Below are positions 1 to 10,350 of a DNA stretch of 64,000 nt, one piece after another. This DNA is from Cavia porcellus (lineage: Eukaryota > Chordata > Mammalia > Rodentia > Caviidae): the NCBI RefSeq assembly GCF_034190915.1, contig NW_026947502.1, positions 2,818,785 through 2,882,784 on the forward strand, read 5' to 3'. Both the position numbers and the translations under genes were made by a program. The number at the start of each line of letters is the position of its first letter. Within the stretch, counting starts at the first letter, position 1. The notes below the pieces were generated by a model. The model searched no databases, was not told the origin of the DNA, and saw only the letters and a program-made list of their open reading frames with translations.

Positions 1-714
1 AGGGGAACTCTGAGTGCTGGCAGCTGCATGGCCAACACATTCTGGTGGGAAAGCAGCTCCCCGCCCCGCACCCTGCAGCTCCTCTGAAAACAGAATCCCA
101 AAACACAGAGTCAGATAGCCGGACAGTTAGAGAGCAGTGTCCAGCCAGGGCCTCAGTGAGGACCGGGCTAGCGAGACCTCAGCCTCGGGGCATCACCTTG
201 TGCATTTCTAGAGGTGTCAGGGTGGGGTCACCTCAGAGGGCTTGGAAGTGTCTGCTGAGACTGGTGCTGAGCACATAAGGGAGCGGGGACCAAGTGACAG
301 GAATGGGAGAGAACAGGTGAGGACATACAAATCTGTGGCTTCAGCAAATTCCGAGCACACAGAGCCACGCCTGATGTCCAAGTGCCACACAGAGCCATAC
401 GCTGTGCCTGGACCTCTGTTAAATGTTAGTTTCTGCTCCACAATTAAGGTGCCATAGCCAGGGCAAAGCACTCCCCAGGATTCCTGGGGCCTCGATGTAG
501 AGCGGTTAGGAGTGTCAGCCGGGTGTGAGCAGGAGAGAAGTGGGAGGGAGGGAGGCACACCACAGTCAGCCTTGCTCAGATAAACCTCAGGAGTGTGTGC
601 ACACGTGCACACAATTCCTCATCTCACCCTAGTGGCTGGACAGACGCTAATGATTTTCGCCTTCAGCTCAGGGCTCAAAGATACTGAGTGGTGGGAGGCA
701 ACCACAGACTGACC
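1..714. other. No recognisable gene
   Basis: Nothing beyond unremarkable non-coding sequence is seen before the solo LTR. The short open frames here overlap one another on both strands, carry no known motif and have no splice context. Confidence 0.5.
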
Positions 715-720
715 CTTAGT

Positions 721-1142
721 TGTTGGGAGCCGCAGCCCCGAGCCCGGTCGCCTCACTTGGCGGACGTGAGGCCTGTAGTAAAGAGTAAAGCCTGAGGTAG
801 ATTACCCCTCCCATCGAGCACGTTAGTTTCCTGCTTACCGCGTAAGCAACCCGCTCAACAATATAGTCTGCCTGGCAACTGATGATGTTAGCCAATCAGC
901 TTGCCTTGCTTACTTTAACATGATTGGACACTGTATCCGTATATATACTGGTGCCACCCCTGGGGGGGAAGAAGAAGCCCGGAAGTAGAAGCCCAGAAGG
1001 AGCCGCGGGGAGCGGACCAAAGGAGGCTTCGGCTGGGAGCGATCCCAGGGCAGGCTGTACGGAGAAGGAAAATAAAAGAAAAGGTTGTCCACTGCCAGAC
1101 TTTGTCGTGTGTCCTTCCTGCCGGCCAGGAGCGACATCGACA
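721..1142 (+). mobile_element. Solo LTR of a class II (IAP/betaretrovirus-like) ERV
   Basis: The 422-bp element starts TGTTGGGAGC and ends CGACA. It is flanked on both sides by the 6-bp duplication CTTAGT (715-720 and 1143-1148). Inside, in promoter order, are a CCAAT-type box (gccaatcagc, about 890), a TATA-like tract (about 941-947) and an AATAAA polyadenylation signal (1071-1076). No internal retroviral sequence is present, so this is the product of LTR-LTR recombination. A 6-bp duplication is typical of class II ERVs; the exact family is not assigned. Confidence 0.88.
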
Positions 1143-1215
1143 CTTAGTAAGTGTCTGGCCTGGGATTCAAGGCCAATCAGGCCTCCTGCAAGCTCAGAGC
1201 TCTTTGCAGAGGCAC

Positions 1216-1238
1216 AGCACACACACACACACACACGA
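1216..1238. repeat. (CA)n microsatellite
   Basis: A short perfect CA dinucleotide run just downstream of the solo LTR. Confidence 0.9.
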
Positions 1239-1632
1239 TTTGGTGAGGACGGGAGTCCCCGAGGCCCAGAGTGAAGACGGCCGGGGTCTGCACCCCTCTG
1301 TCTGGAGGACAGCCCTTGTCTCCCAACGGGAAGTGTTCAGGTGCCTAGATGGCCGTGTGAGGCTGGAGTCTCAGTAGAGGACCCTTCTCACGGCCACTGC
1401 TGTTTGTCACGTGACCTTTCTGCAGTGCAAAGGGCAGCCTGACAGGCCTCTGGAAACATCCAAAGTATTAAAACTCTCGGCTTGGTTCATGGCTGTTCCC
1501 CTATCCCCCTCCTCACCCTTCTGAGTTCATAACGCCTGGAAGCAAGAGTCCAGGTTCTGCCCCCTTCAGACTTACTGATCTCCAGTTCTATTTTTAAAGC
1601 ATGTATTAATTCCAAAATATTTTCTCACTCAC

Positions 1633-1890
1633 CAGGTCCTTGGAGAAAACAGGTTTGTGGTGTCAGAGTGGAGCTCTTCTGTATATCCCCTAGAAGAGCT
1701 GAATGTGCGGGGTGTGGTGAAGCCCTGCTGTCCACACCTGTCCTCCCTGGGCAGTGCAGGTCAGGGCCAGGCTCAGCACACAGGAAAACTGCACCTTGAG
1801 TGAGGAGCTGAGGACTGAAACCTCCCCAGGCTCTGCCCTCCTCAGGCAGGAATCTGAGCAGCAGCAGGGCAGGGAGGAGCCCAGAGCTCA
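1633..1890 (-). other. Candidate IRG 5' exon, minus strand, inverted copy of 4247-4359
   Basis: Read on the minus strand, the segment 1746-1633 closely matches plus-strand 4247-4359, the likely 5' non-coding exon of the IRG pseudogene at 5.7 kb. Both copies end ACCTG followed by the donor GTGAGTGAG (minus donor at 1632-1631), and similarity continues a short way into the intron. The ISRE/GAS pair at 1914-1944 lies just upstream in this orientation. A transcript from here would leave the window to the left, so it may serve an IRG gene outside the window or be an orphan duplicate. The 5' limit of the exon is a guess. Confidence 0.55.
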
Positions 1891-1913
1891 GGGCCCTGAC
1901 CCTGCAGGGACAG

Positions 1914-1944
1914 GAAAGTGAAACTGAAGGTGCTCTTCCCAGAA
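1914..1944. promoter_or_regulatory. Composite ISRE + GAS interferon-response element
   Basis: GAAAGTGAAACTGAA (1914-1928) matches the ISRE pattern GAAANNGAAA, and TTCCCAGAA (1936-1944) matches the STAT1 GAS pattern TTCN3GAA, 8 bases apart. Such pairs are characteristic of IFN-gamma-inducible IRG promoters. It lies about 280 bases upstream of the minus-strand donor at 1632, so it probably drives leftward transcription. Confidence 0.65.
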
Positions 1945-1948
1945 GCAG

Positions 1949-2685
1949 GGCCACTGCCAGGCAGGGGAAGTGAGAGGCACCCTGGTTATTCTTTCTCATC
2001 GTTTTTCGGGGACTGGGGAGGACTGCTGTGTGGGGAGAGAACAGGGCGTCCCAGGGCCTGGGCACAGGTCCCTATGAGCAGACTCCAGCTTTGGCCAGGC
2101 AGGAGCTGAGCCAGACTCACAGAAGGGGGCTGAGCCCTGGACTGACACCACTCAGGGCTCCCTGTGAGCTCCCACAGACCAGACTCCATGGCAGCGAGGC
2201 CCAGGCAGAAACAGGGGTGGGCCATGTCCCTGTCCCTGGCAGAGAGTTGGCACTGGAGTTTCCTGTTCAAGGACTGTCTCTGTTAACCTACTGTGGACTC
2301 CCAGCAGAACTTGGGACTCTAGGCAGGAACAGATAACAAGGAGCTCAAATCCAAATTTGCACTAGAAGAACTCACAGAAAGCAAAGAGGCTGCTGTGTGT
2401 GCCCAGAGAGGGCTCATAGGGGCAGGGTCTGGGGACACAGAGCTCCACAGCCTCTCCCATGGGTGCAGACTTGTTGGCCCACAACCTATGGATGCATTCA
2501 TAACTCACAGAGTCTTAGGGGCCTTGGCATCCAGGGACTCTGCTGGGTCTCATTTAGGGTCTCACTGGGTGCCACCATTGGTTACCTCACTGGCCATGGG
2601 ATTCATGTCAGTCTCTGTCCCCTGTCCAATGCAGAGATGAACCTGATGACTTTATATTAAGTGAAGGGAGCCTCACGTGAAAAGA
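1949..2685. other. No recognisable gene
   Basis: Non-coding sequence between the interferon-response element and an L1 3' fragment. The overlapping short frames on both strands show no domain. Confidence 0.45.
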
Positions 2686-2689
2686 AAAT

Positions 2690-2765
2690 ATTTCATGGTG
2701 TCACTTACGGGTGGAATCTGAAACAAGAGTCAAACTGAGAGATAAACAAAGTGAACACAGACATT
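2690..2765 (+). mobile_element. L1 3'-end fragment
   Basis: A short stretch resembling the ORF2 3' end/3' UTR junction of an L1 (…tcacttacgggtggaatct…), at the left edge of the tandem repeat that follows. Confidence 0.4.
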
Positions 2766-2769
2766 CTGA

Positions 2770-3015
2770 GGGTGGCCCAGCCAGAGGACGGTGGGTCCAT
2801 GCTCTGTGCCCCTTAGTTATATCCCAGGGGATGGCCTGGCTGAAGGACAGTGGATCTCTGCACTCCTCCATTACATCCTGGAGGGTGACCCAGCTGAGAG
2901 ACCGGAGTCCATGTTCTGCTCCCCTCCATCCCATCCCACAGGGAGGCCTGGCTGGAAGGCAGTGAGTTTGCAATCTGAGCGTCATCCGTTGCATCCCAGA
3001 GGGGAGGCCATTTGC
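2770..3015 (+). repeat. Degenerate tandem repeat, about 60-bp units, probable L1 5'-UTR monomers
   Basis: About four imperfect units of roughly 58-65 bp, each with a GGCCTGGCTG/GACCCAGCTG block followed by a CATCC(CA)…AGAGGG block. The array leads into 5'-UTR-like sequence (3120-3240) that resembles 14950-15030, and then into L1 ORF1-like sequence. This suggests promoter monomers of an L1 family. Confidence 0.6.
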
Positions 3016-4246
3016 AAGAGTGTAAGACTGATGGGAACCCCAGGACCCAGGACCACAGCCTGGCACAGAATGCACACACACCTCTGGAGGACAAGTGATG
3101 AGAGAAGCCAGTAATGTGGAATCAGCAGTGAGGAGGCAGCAGTTGGACTCTGGAGACCTCTACCAATGGACACCAGTCCCAGCCCCACATCCAGAGGCTG
3201 AGATCAGCTCCACACCCAGCACATCTCCGGAATGTAACGTGGACATCACTTCAGAATAGTAAACACCAGAAGAAGAAACTGAACACAGATGCCCCTGTGA
3301 GCCTGCCAGCCACCAACGGGGCCCAGTACCAGCACTGGCTGGGAGAACCAGCCGGCCAGCTTGTGCATGCCAGCTGCTATTGAGGGAGCCTCAGTGTAGC
3401 TGTCTATGTATGGGGAAGCCGGGGCCTCCCTGGGAACCTAGGTAAGGAGAAACCCAGCTGCATGGCCCACCCTTCTGCACTGTGGATGACAGCCAACGTG
3501 GGGAGCCTGAGACCCACAACTGCTTCATCAGCAGGAACTCAGGAAAATGCCAAGACGAAAGAGCAAAGGAGGTCTCAGACCTCCGAGCCTCAGAGAACAA
3601 TTCCATGAGACACAGAAACAGAAGAAGCTGAAAGTCACACTCCTGTAATTTCTGAAGAGATGGCAACTGAAATAAAGAACAATTTCATGAGGCTCTGAAT
3701 GTAATCAGAAAAATAACATCTCAGGTAAATCAACAAATAACAAACACAGTGAAGGAAATGCTGGGCATATCTAAAGAAGACCTAGATAACAAGAGGAGCC
3801 CTGGAAAGTGAAGGAAACCTTGAATGAACAACATTGGAAAGGAATTACAGTGCGGGAAACAGATTCACAGAGAGATCCAGGAAACTAAAACTTCCATTAA
3901 CAGCTGGCTAAAATGCCTGAAAGAAACTGAAGAGAGACTTTCAGATCTTGAAGACAGGATGGCAGCTGGTGATCACAAAAGAAAGATCTCTTAAAAATTC
4001 CAAGGAACCTGCAAATAACAATTCAACGGCTGCAAGATGATAGAAAGAAAAATATTTTATGAAGGGTAGGTGTCGGCAAAAAAGCAGTCAATATAAATGA
4101 CATTAAAAGGCTATTTACGGAAGTAATGCAGAAAACTTGTAATGCATGGGGAAAGGATCTGACACGCAGCTAAGTGAGCCATGTAGAACTCCAACTAGCC
4201 ATAACCAAAATAAATCTACACCCAGACATACAACAGGTGGACAGGT
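3016..4246 (+). mobile_element. 5' portion of an L1 (5' UTR and decayed ORF1), plus strand
   Basis: The sequence from about 3640 reads as a badly mutated L1 ORF1: a Lys/Glu-rich coiled-coil-coding stretch, then a tract resembling the C-terminal region encoded at 16500-16760 of the L1 further right (for example atgtagaactccaactagcc versus atgtagaactccaagtagcc). Stops and frameshifts are frequent and no ORF2 follows. The element ends abruptly where IRG-exon homology begins at about 4247. Confidence 0.65.
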
Positions 4247-4359
4247 GAGGACAGGTGTGGGCAGCAGGGCTTCACCACACCCAGCACATTCAGCTCTTCC
4301 AGTGGATATATACAAGAGCTCAACTCTGACAGCAGAAACCTGTTTTCTCCAAGAACCTG
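4247..4359 (+). other. Candidate 5' non-coding exon of the IRG pseudogene
   Basis: This segment is an inverted copy of 1633-1746 and ends CCTG followed by the donor GTGAGTGAG (4360 onward). The acceptor of the pseudogene's coding exon is at 5699-5700, which would give an intron of about 1.3 kb. IRG genes typically have a non-coding 5' exon and one large coding exon. The promoter side seen in the inverted copy is missing here and L1 sequence sits in its place. Confidence 0.5.
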
Positions 4360-4410
4360 GTGAGTGAGAAAAAATTTTGGAATTACTGGAGACCTAAGAA
4401 TAGGTAGCTC

Positions 4411-5698
4411 AGTGGCTGTGAGGGGGGAAAAACTGTTTGCTCAGTTTGGGCTGTAAGGGGTACGCAAGCTGAGGAGGGGTGGTGCGTGGACAGCTATAAA
4501 CCACACAGACAGTGCAAGCATTCGGATACTGTCAGGCAGCGGTCACAGATAGGCTTTTCCCTTGCACTGCTGAAGGACCCTGTGAAAGACAGTGGCAGGG
4601 CCAGCCCCGAGAACCTCTGGCAGCACACATCCCCGACTCACACCTAGACACTCAATCAGAGCACAGGGCTCTCATCAAACCAGAGGTGCTGAGGGGTCCG
4701 TGTTTTCTACTCCAATACCTGGATGGACCTCTCCCCACCAAATGCTGGCCTTGGCCTTTGGCTCTTACTAAAGAGCTCTGCACTTGGGGGGACTTTCCCT
4801 TGGATTCCAGCCCTGACCTTGGTTTGCTAAGGATTAGATCACAGTTAGGACACAACCTGTCAGAGTCCTTGAGCCTTCCTGTGACTGGGAGGACCCTTAG
4901 AATGGTCTTGCACAGCCACCAGGACGCCAGGAGGATTTATGAATGGATATCCACTCAAGGACCTTAATAAATCCTCCTCCCCCTCTCCCCAGTCTCTCTC
5001 CACCTCACACTCCGTGAGTGCATCTGAATGGCTCTAGGACGAGGGGACAGGCACCTTGGGAAGGGCTCTGCCCAGCTGCCACAAGTTGACTGTTGAGAAG
5101 GAAGTAGTCATAAGCACTGTGAAATGATGTGGGAGAGAGCACAGCAGCATGGGTGTTGTGTGGCTGACATTCGCACAGGGGCAGAATTGGATGTCCACCT
5201 CTGTTTCCTCCAGTTCCTGGCACTGGACCCCCACTCTCCCTGTCTGCTCAGTTCTTCAGGACCAGTCTCTGCACACACGCCCGTGCCCTCCCATGTGTCC
5301 TCCCCACTGACATCCCCTGGAAATGCCCAGCACTGAGCCAACATGTGTCGTGGCTGAGGTGCCCCTAGTCGGTTCCCCTTTGGTTGCGTGTGGCTGTCCA
5401 GCTCCCGGGCTTGCTGGCTGTATACTGCAAAACACTTTATTTCTCAAAGGAGCTCCAGGGAAATGCTTTACACATAGCAAGGAGAGGCCCCTGTAGCTGC
5501 CAGCTGGCAAGGTCTCCCCTCTTGTTTACGTGAAGAGGAGCCTGTGGCACCAACTCTATGTCCCTTAGTGGCTAAGCCGTCACTCAGCCACCTGGTGACA
5601 CCAGGGCTTCCCCAGTCCCCTTGCATAGAAAATGCTTCCATCCATTGCCGTAGACACCAAACTACATCCTATGTACCTTCCCACTGTGTCTTTTTTCT
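4411..5698 (+). other. Intron-like sequence of the IRG pseudogene
   Basis: This stretch runs from the donor at 4360 to the polypyrimidine tract and acceptor (cttttttctag) ending at 5700. No independent gene is recognised; the longest frames (151 aa or less) lack known motifs. Confidence 0.45.
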
Positions 5699-5700
5699 AG

Positions 5701-6230
5701 AGTCCTGGACTGCTCACAGCCATGGGCCAACTGTTTTCCGCAGACTCCAGCACAGAGAGTAAGACCTTAGCCTCCAGCTTCAGCGAGTATTTTAAAAATT
5801 TCAAGCAGGAAAGCAAAGTCCTCTCAGAGGAAGCCAGCAGGTTGATTGAGTACTTTCTGGAGAAGGGGGACATTCCAAAAGCAGTTTCTATAGTTAGCTC
5901 TGCTTCGAAAGACATCGATAAATCTCCACTGAGCATAGAATTGACAGGGGAGAGTGGAACAGGAAAGTCCACTCTGATCAATGCCCTGCGGGACATGGGG
6001 AATGAAGAGGAAGGTTCTGCTCAAACTGGGCCAACTGAGACCACCATGGAGAGAACAGCATACAAACAGCCAAAGGTTTCCCAGTGTGTCAGTATGGGAC
6101 CAGCCTGGCCTGGGGACCACCAACTGCCCTCCAGAAACTTACCTGCAGAAAGAGAAGTTTGCTGAATATGACTTTTTCCTGATCTTTTCTGAAAGAATAT
6201 TGCCCCAGATGGGACACTGTAGCCTGTGAA
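5701..6230 (+). pseudogene. Broken GKS-class IRG GTPase (Irga6/Irgb10-like) coding exon
   Basis: After an acceptor at 5699-5700, an ATG at 5722 opens a frame starting MGQLFS. That is the N-myristoylation-type start of Irga6- and Irgb10-like GTPases, which coat pathogen vacuoles. An IRG N-terminal helical region follows, then the P-loop GESGTGKS (about residues 76-83) and the switch I region. One extra G at 6075/6076 shifts the frame: the downstream G3 region (WDQPG, where IRGs have WDLPG) and the segment containing AEYDFFLIFSE are read in another frame. That frame ends at 6229 after an apparent internal deletion. The rest of the G domain and the C-terminal helical domain are absent. It cannot make a working GTPase. 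Confidence 0.88.
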
Positions 6231-6525
6231 GCTTTGGAGGCACAACAGGGGGCTCTATCTTGAGGTCACCTTTTCTTGCCCCTAGGCAATTTCCCTGTGG
6301 AGCCAAACGAATACCAATGGGCTCCCGTGCATCACTAATGCCCTTTAGGCACCACCCCTCTCCTAAGCTACATGTGTGCCCCCACACCTTGTGTCCCTCA
6401 GAGAGAATGCCAGACCCTGGAGAGTCAGGGGGTCACTCCCCACATTCTTAAAATAAAGGTCATTTTTATTTCATACTTCTTATCTTTTCAGGCACGCCGA
6501 AAATCCTATCAGATGGTTCCGTTCT
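6231..6525. other. No recognisable gene
   Basis: Sequence between the truncated IRG and the HAL1-like insertion. No further IRG coding homology was recognised. Confidence 0.45.
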
Positions 6526-6539
6526 GCGCCCAAAATTCT
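6526..6539. repeat. Target-site duplication, left copy
   Basis: GCGCCCAAAATTCT, identical to 10337-10350. Together they bracket the antisense L1-derived element. Confidence 0.9.
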
Positions 6540-6988
6540 TTTTTTTTTTTTTAATTTAAAGAAAAGGAAACAAAAGAATACATGGAGATTTTAAAAAAGG
6601 GTAGAAATGATACAAACTTACAGAAAAACAAACGGTAAGAAATTGCTGGTTGATAAGTTACACATTGTCATCTTAGAAGTAGCTGTTCATGTTATGGAAT
6701 TAAAGCATTTAGAATGACATTCATAAAGTGACACTACAAACCCTTCTACTCTATGATCGAACAAGAGCTCAGTAACATGGTTATCAGTCCTACACATTTG
6801 TTTTACTTCTCAAAGAGGGTAAGATTAAACATATCAAAACAGAACATAGCAGTTAAAAAAACAATTTAAAGAAACACAGATTTCGTAGCAGGCCCACTGG
6901 AGATCTTGATTGTCTATCTAACTGTCTCTAGTTTCTTACAAATAGTTGTCCCCATCTTCACCCACCTTATATACTTGTGTATATAAGT

Positions 6989-7165
6989 GTATATTATAGA
7001 ACTAATCAAATCATTGAAGACTTTTTAGGTCCTCAAGTATCAAATTAGGGAAGACAATAGTAACTACCAACGCATCTCTCCTTCTCTTTGTGATAGCTGT
7101 CCCCATCTCTACATATGCTGAAATTGAACTCAAGAAACCAGTCCAATGTCATTCTAATCAGCAAA
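6989..7165. repeat. Segment shared with ERV internal region 34039-34226
   Basis: About 180 bp in the 3' part of the HAL1-like element aligns at roughly 75% (by eye) to 34039-34226, in the same orientation relative to the plus strand. Anchors include atattatagaactaatcaaa and agctgtccccatc. Its origin is unknown. Confidence 0.65.
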
Positions 7166-8051
7166 CATTAGTATTGCTAGAATTTCTCTCATAATGCTAC
7201 TAAATTAGCCTTGGGTTTCTTAGCATCTCTTCCTCAGAGTATCTGTTCATTACATCTTACATTATATAATCTGTTCCCATAAATAATTAAAAAGAAAAAA
7301 AGAACCCATGTGTGAATTTCTACATATATATCTATCCTCTCTGTGTTATAGGGAAAACCAAGTCATAGCAAGACAGCAAAACAATTTTCTAGAAAAACAT
7401 GCAATGGATAAAACATATAAGACCACAATATAGATGATCTTCCATAGTTACTATGTTTCCTCTTGTTATTTTCAATAGATTTGACCACCACACTGGCTTA
7501 TTATAGTTAAATATAGTATCACCTATTTTTATAAAAACTTAACTTTGGCAGCATTGTAGGATTTGGAAGCTGTTACTAATTAATACCAGTATGGATATTC
7601 TTTACATCTTGTAATCCTCAGAGTAGTTGCCTCTACTTTTAGGGTTGATACTGACAAGCATACCAATTTCAAATAAAATCAGCCAAGGCCAACCCATAGT
7701 CTTACGATTCAGATTCAATTAAGATCAGTCATAGTAAGACAATGTAAGTATTATAGGATTTCAGTTTAAGTTAATAGGAAAGTAAGGATAGTTACCATGG
7801 TATAACCTGCTATTTTTGGGTCAAGATGTCTGTGTCCTCAAATCTGACATGAGTGGACAGACCAGAACAAATTAAATTCAATCTAAATATAGCACTAGGA
7901 CTACGGTGTCTTTTAAATCGTTATACACCATTAGCAATGACCTCTGCTTTTTTTTTTAAAAATATAGTTTCAGAGCTGTCTATACTAAAGACTAGCTTAC
8001 CGTCTCTGCCTCATGTCTGCTACTCCACTTTTCTGCTATAATTTGTCCACC

Positions 8052-8967
8052 TTATTCCCTCATTCCACTGTCTGCCCCGTTCACTGAGGCCTCTCTGCCA
8101 CTGTTGCTGGAATCCTGGTATCTCTTCCTCTCTTTCTCTGTAATGTCCTTCAGCGCTCTCTGTAGAGTTGGACTGGTGGCCACGAACTCCCACAGTTCCT
8201 CCTTGTCTTGAAAGTATCTTATTTCTTCATTAATTTTTAGAGAGAGTTTTGATGGATATATGAACTTTGGTTGCATACATTTTTCTTTCAGGACTTGGAC
8301 TATTTCTCCCCACTCCCTTCTTGACTTAAGAGTTTGTGTTGATAAGTCTGCTGTTCTTTTGATAGATTTCCCGTTATAGGTAACCTGCATCTTTTCTCTG
8401 GCTGCTTTTAATATTCTGTTTTTTTGGTGGATTTCTGGGATCTCGATTATTATATGTCTAGGCATAGATCTGTTTTGGTTGTAGGTAGCTGGTGTTCTGT
8501 ATGCTTCTTTTATCTGGATATCATTTCTTTTTGCTATACATGGGAAATTTTGCTTTAATATATCTGTGAATATTTTTTTGTATTTCATTTTTGGATGTTC
8601 CTGCTTCCTCACTCACATTCTTTATTCTTAGGTTATGTATCTTTTTGTCATCTTCCAGTTTTAGAATTGCTTCTTTCTGGTCCCTTGTTATTTTTAAGAG
8701 GCTTTTTCTTTCACGTTCATATGTCCTAAATCTCTCTTCAAGTTTCAGAAGGCTGTCTTTAGTTTCTGTCAAGGCATTTTGCCAATGTTCAATGGAGTTT
8801 TTAGTTTCCTGATATTCTCTTTGGATCTGTTTCATGTATTCTAAGTTACGCTTAAATTCTTCTTCAGATGCTTCTCTTTCTTTTCTGATTTCCTCAGTTC
8901 TTCCATCTGTGTTCTCTTGGGCGGGGCTTGTCATTTCTTTAATTAATCTCTTTATATCTTGCCTCAC
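8052..8967 (-). pseudogene. L1-type ORF1 (RNA-binding nucleic-acid chaperone), one frameshift
   Basis: Two overlapping open frames (8967-8521 and 8612-8052) together encode an L1 ORF1-like protein. It has a long Glu/Lys-rich coiled coil (trimerisation region), then an RRM-like start (NLRIKNVSEEA), then the C-terminal domain with RTPATYNQNRSMPRHIIIEI and a final LQRALKDI segment. ORF1p coats its own RNA and is needed for retrotransposition. A single frame change in the 8521-8612 overlap breaks it. Apart from that the frame is well kept, so the element is not very old. Confidence 0.82.
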
Positions 8968-9299
8968 TTGGATCAGGAGTTTAAATTCCTCTATGAGATC
9001 ATGTAGGTACTTTTTAATTTCGGCTGATGCTGTCGAGTATTGGATGGTTACTGTGCTTGTTCTCTTCAGTGTTTAGTTCTCTTGGGTTTATTTTCTCCTG
9101 TTGAACAGCTGGAGATTTTTTTTTATTTTTATCTCTTGTCATGTTTCTGGTTTCTTTCAGACTGTCCTGGAGTTCTCTGGCCCTCTCCGAATTGCTTAGG
9201 CCCTTTCAGAAGCGTGCTGGCTTGAGTTTTTGCTGTCCTCCCCAATTTGCTGTTATCTGGGGTAGACTGGGCTGCAGGGGCAGTACAGGCTAGTCTCTA

Positions 9300-9800
9300 G
9301 CCTCTGTGCCAGTTAGTTCCTAAATTAGGCTGTACTTTCTGGTTGTCACTGAGTTGTGACTATTTTGTATCTGCTCATTGGGCCCCAAGCAGAGGCTTGG
9401 GTTAGCCCCAGTATCTCCTGCCAGTTCTCTTTGTACCAGAAGCAGCTGACTAATGTCACTATGGCACAGGGTCCTGCCCAAATCTCAGCTGTTCTCTTCC
9501 AGACCTCTCTGTGTCAGGAGCACCAGCACAGCAGAACTGCCCAAACTCAAGATGTCTCCCACCAGTTCTCTGTATGAGGCTGAAGCCAACATGTACTCAG
9601 GCTCTGCTCAATTCCAAGATGCCTTCCACTAGCCCTCCCTACAGGGGGCTCAGTGACGCCACTGAGCTGTAGGTTCTGCCCAACTGTAAAATGGCTGCCA
9701 CCAGACTCTGTGTTATTGATGTCCCCATGGTGGCGGGCACTGTCCCATTCCAAGATGTTCTCTGGCCAACCCCAGCAGTCGCAGGGTCCCCAGTACTCAC
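9300..9800 (-). repeat. Degenerate repeats in L1/HAL1 5' UTR
   Basis: Several diverged units of about 80-100 bp recur, sharing blocks such as CTGCCCAA(a/c)T followed by AAGATG and CCACCAG…CTCTGT. They form the distal 5' UTR between the GC-rich array and ORF1. Confidence 0.5.
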
Positions 9801-9832
9801 CAGGGTCCACGCCGCCCACCTTTCCCACGCTC

Positions 9833-10022
9833 CCGGCACAGTGCGGATGGGTCAGAAATCCGCACAGCGTGCACACCCGGTACAGCGGAGAACGGCCAGA
9901 AATCCACGCAGCGCCTGGTACAGTGCGGAGTGGTCAGAAATCCGCGCTGCGTGTACTCCCCGTACGGCGTGGAAGGGTCAGAAACCCGCCCAGCGTGCAC
10001 TCCCGGCACAGTGCGGAGCAGC
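9833..10022 (-). repeat. GC-rich 43-bp tandem array in the 5' UTR of the HAL1-like element
   Basis: About 4.5 imperfect units, each carrying CCCGG(c/t)ACAGTGCGGA, then GGTCAGAAATCCGC and CAGCGTGCAC. The array is rich in CpG, and many CpGs survive. It probably forms the promoter-proximal repeats of this L1 family. Confidence 0.75.
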
Positions 10023-10336
10023 GTTTGGCTTTGGAGCTCGAGAGTCTTTCACAATCTCCTCTGGTGTAGCGGGGCAGTCAAAAGCCAACACAGCTTTTCC
10101 TGTTGGGTCCATGGGTTAAATTGTTGATTTAAAGGCGCGGGATTTGCAGCTTCCCGTTTTCAGCCTTCACAGTCTCAGCACGACTTTAAATCCTCCAGCT
10201 GCACTGTCTTGGTTAATAAGAATCGTTATCCATTTGTCTGGCCCTCTCCATGTTGTCATATTCTAGCTTCTAATATGATTTCTCCAGAGAGACTTTCTGC
10301 CCGATCCTCTAGCTAGCCGCCATTTTCTCAATACCC

Positions 10337-10350
10337 GCGCCCAAAATTCT
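10337..10350. repeat. Target-site duplication, right copy
   Basis: GCGCCCAAAATTCT, identical to 6526-6539, marking the 5' end of the antisense insertion. Confidence 0.9.

Larger units (their letters stand above)
6540..10336 (-). mobile_element. HAL1-like retrotransposon (L1 5' UTR + ORF1, no ORF2), minus strand
   Basis: The element runs right to left. A 5' UTR with GC-rich tandem repeats (about 10.3-9.0 kb) is followed by ORF1 (8967-8052), about 1.5 kb of AT-rich 3' region and a poly-A tail (poly-T at 6539-6552 on the plus strand). Perfect 14-bp duplications, GCGCCCAAAATTCT, flank it. The roughly 3.8-kb ORF2 that encodes the endonuclease and reverse transcriptase is absent. Because both ends and the tail are present, this looks like a complete insertion of an ORF2-less (half-L1, HAL1) element, not a truncated L1. 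It would have needed another L1's ORF2 protein to move. A deletion of ORF2 after insertion is possible but less simple. Confidence 0.75.

Noticed and set aside
9833..10022. Possible CRISPR-like regular repeats
   Set aside because: Imperfect tandem units without unique spacers, inside an L1 5' UTR in mammalian DNA.
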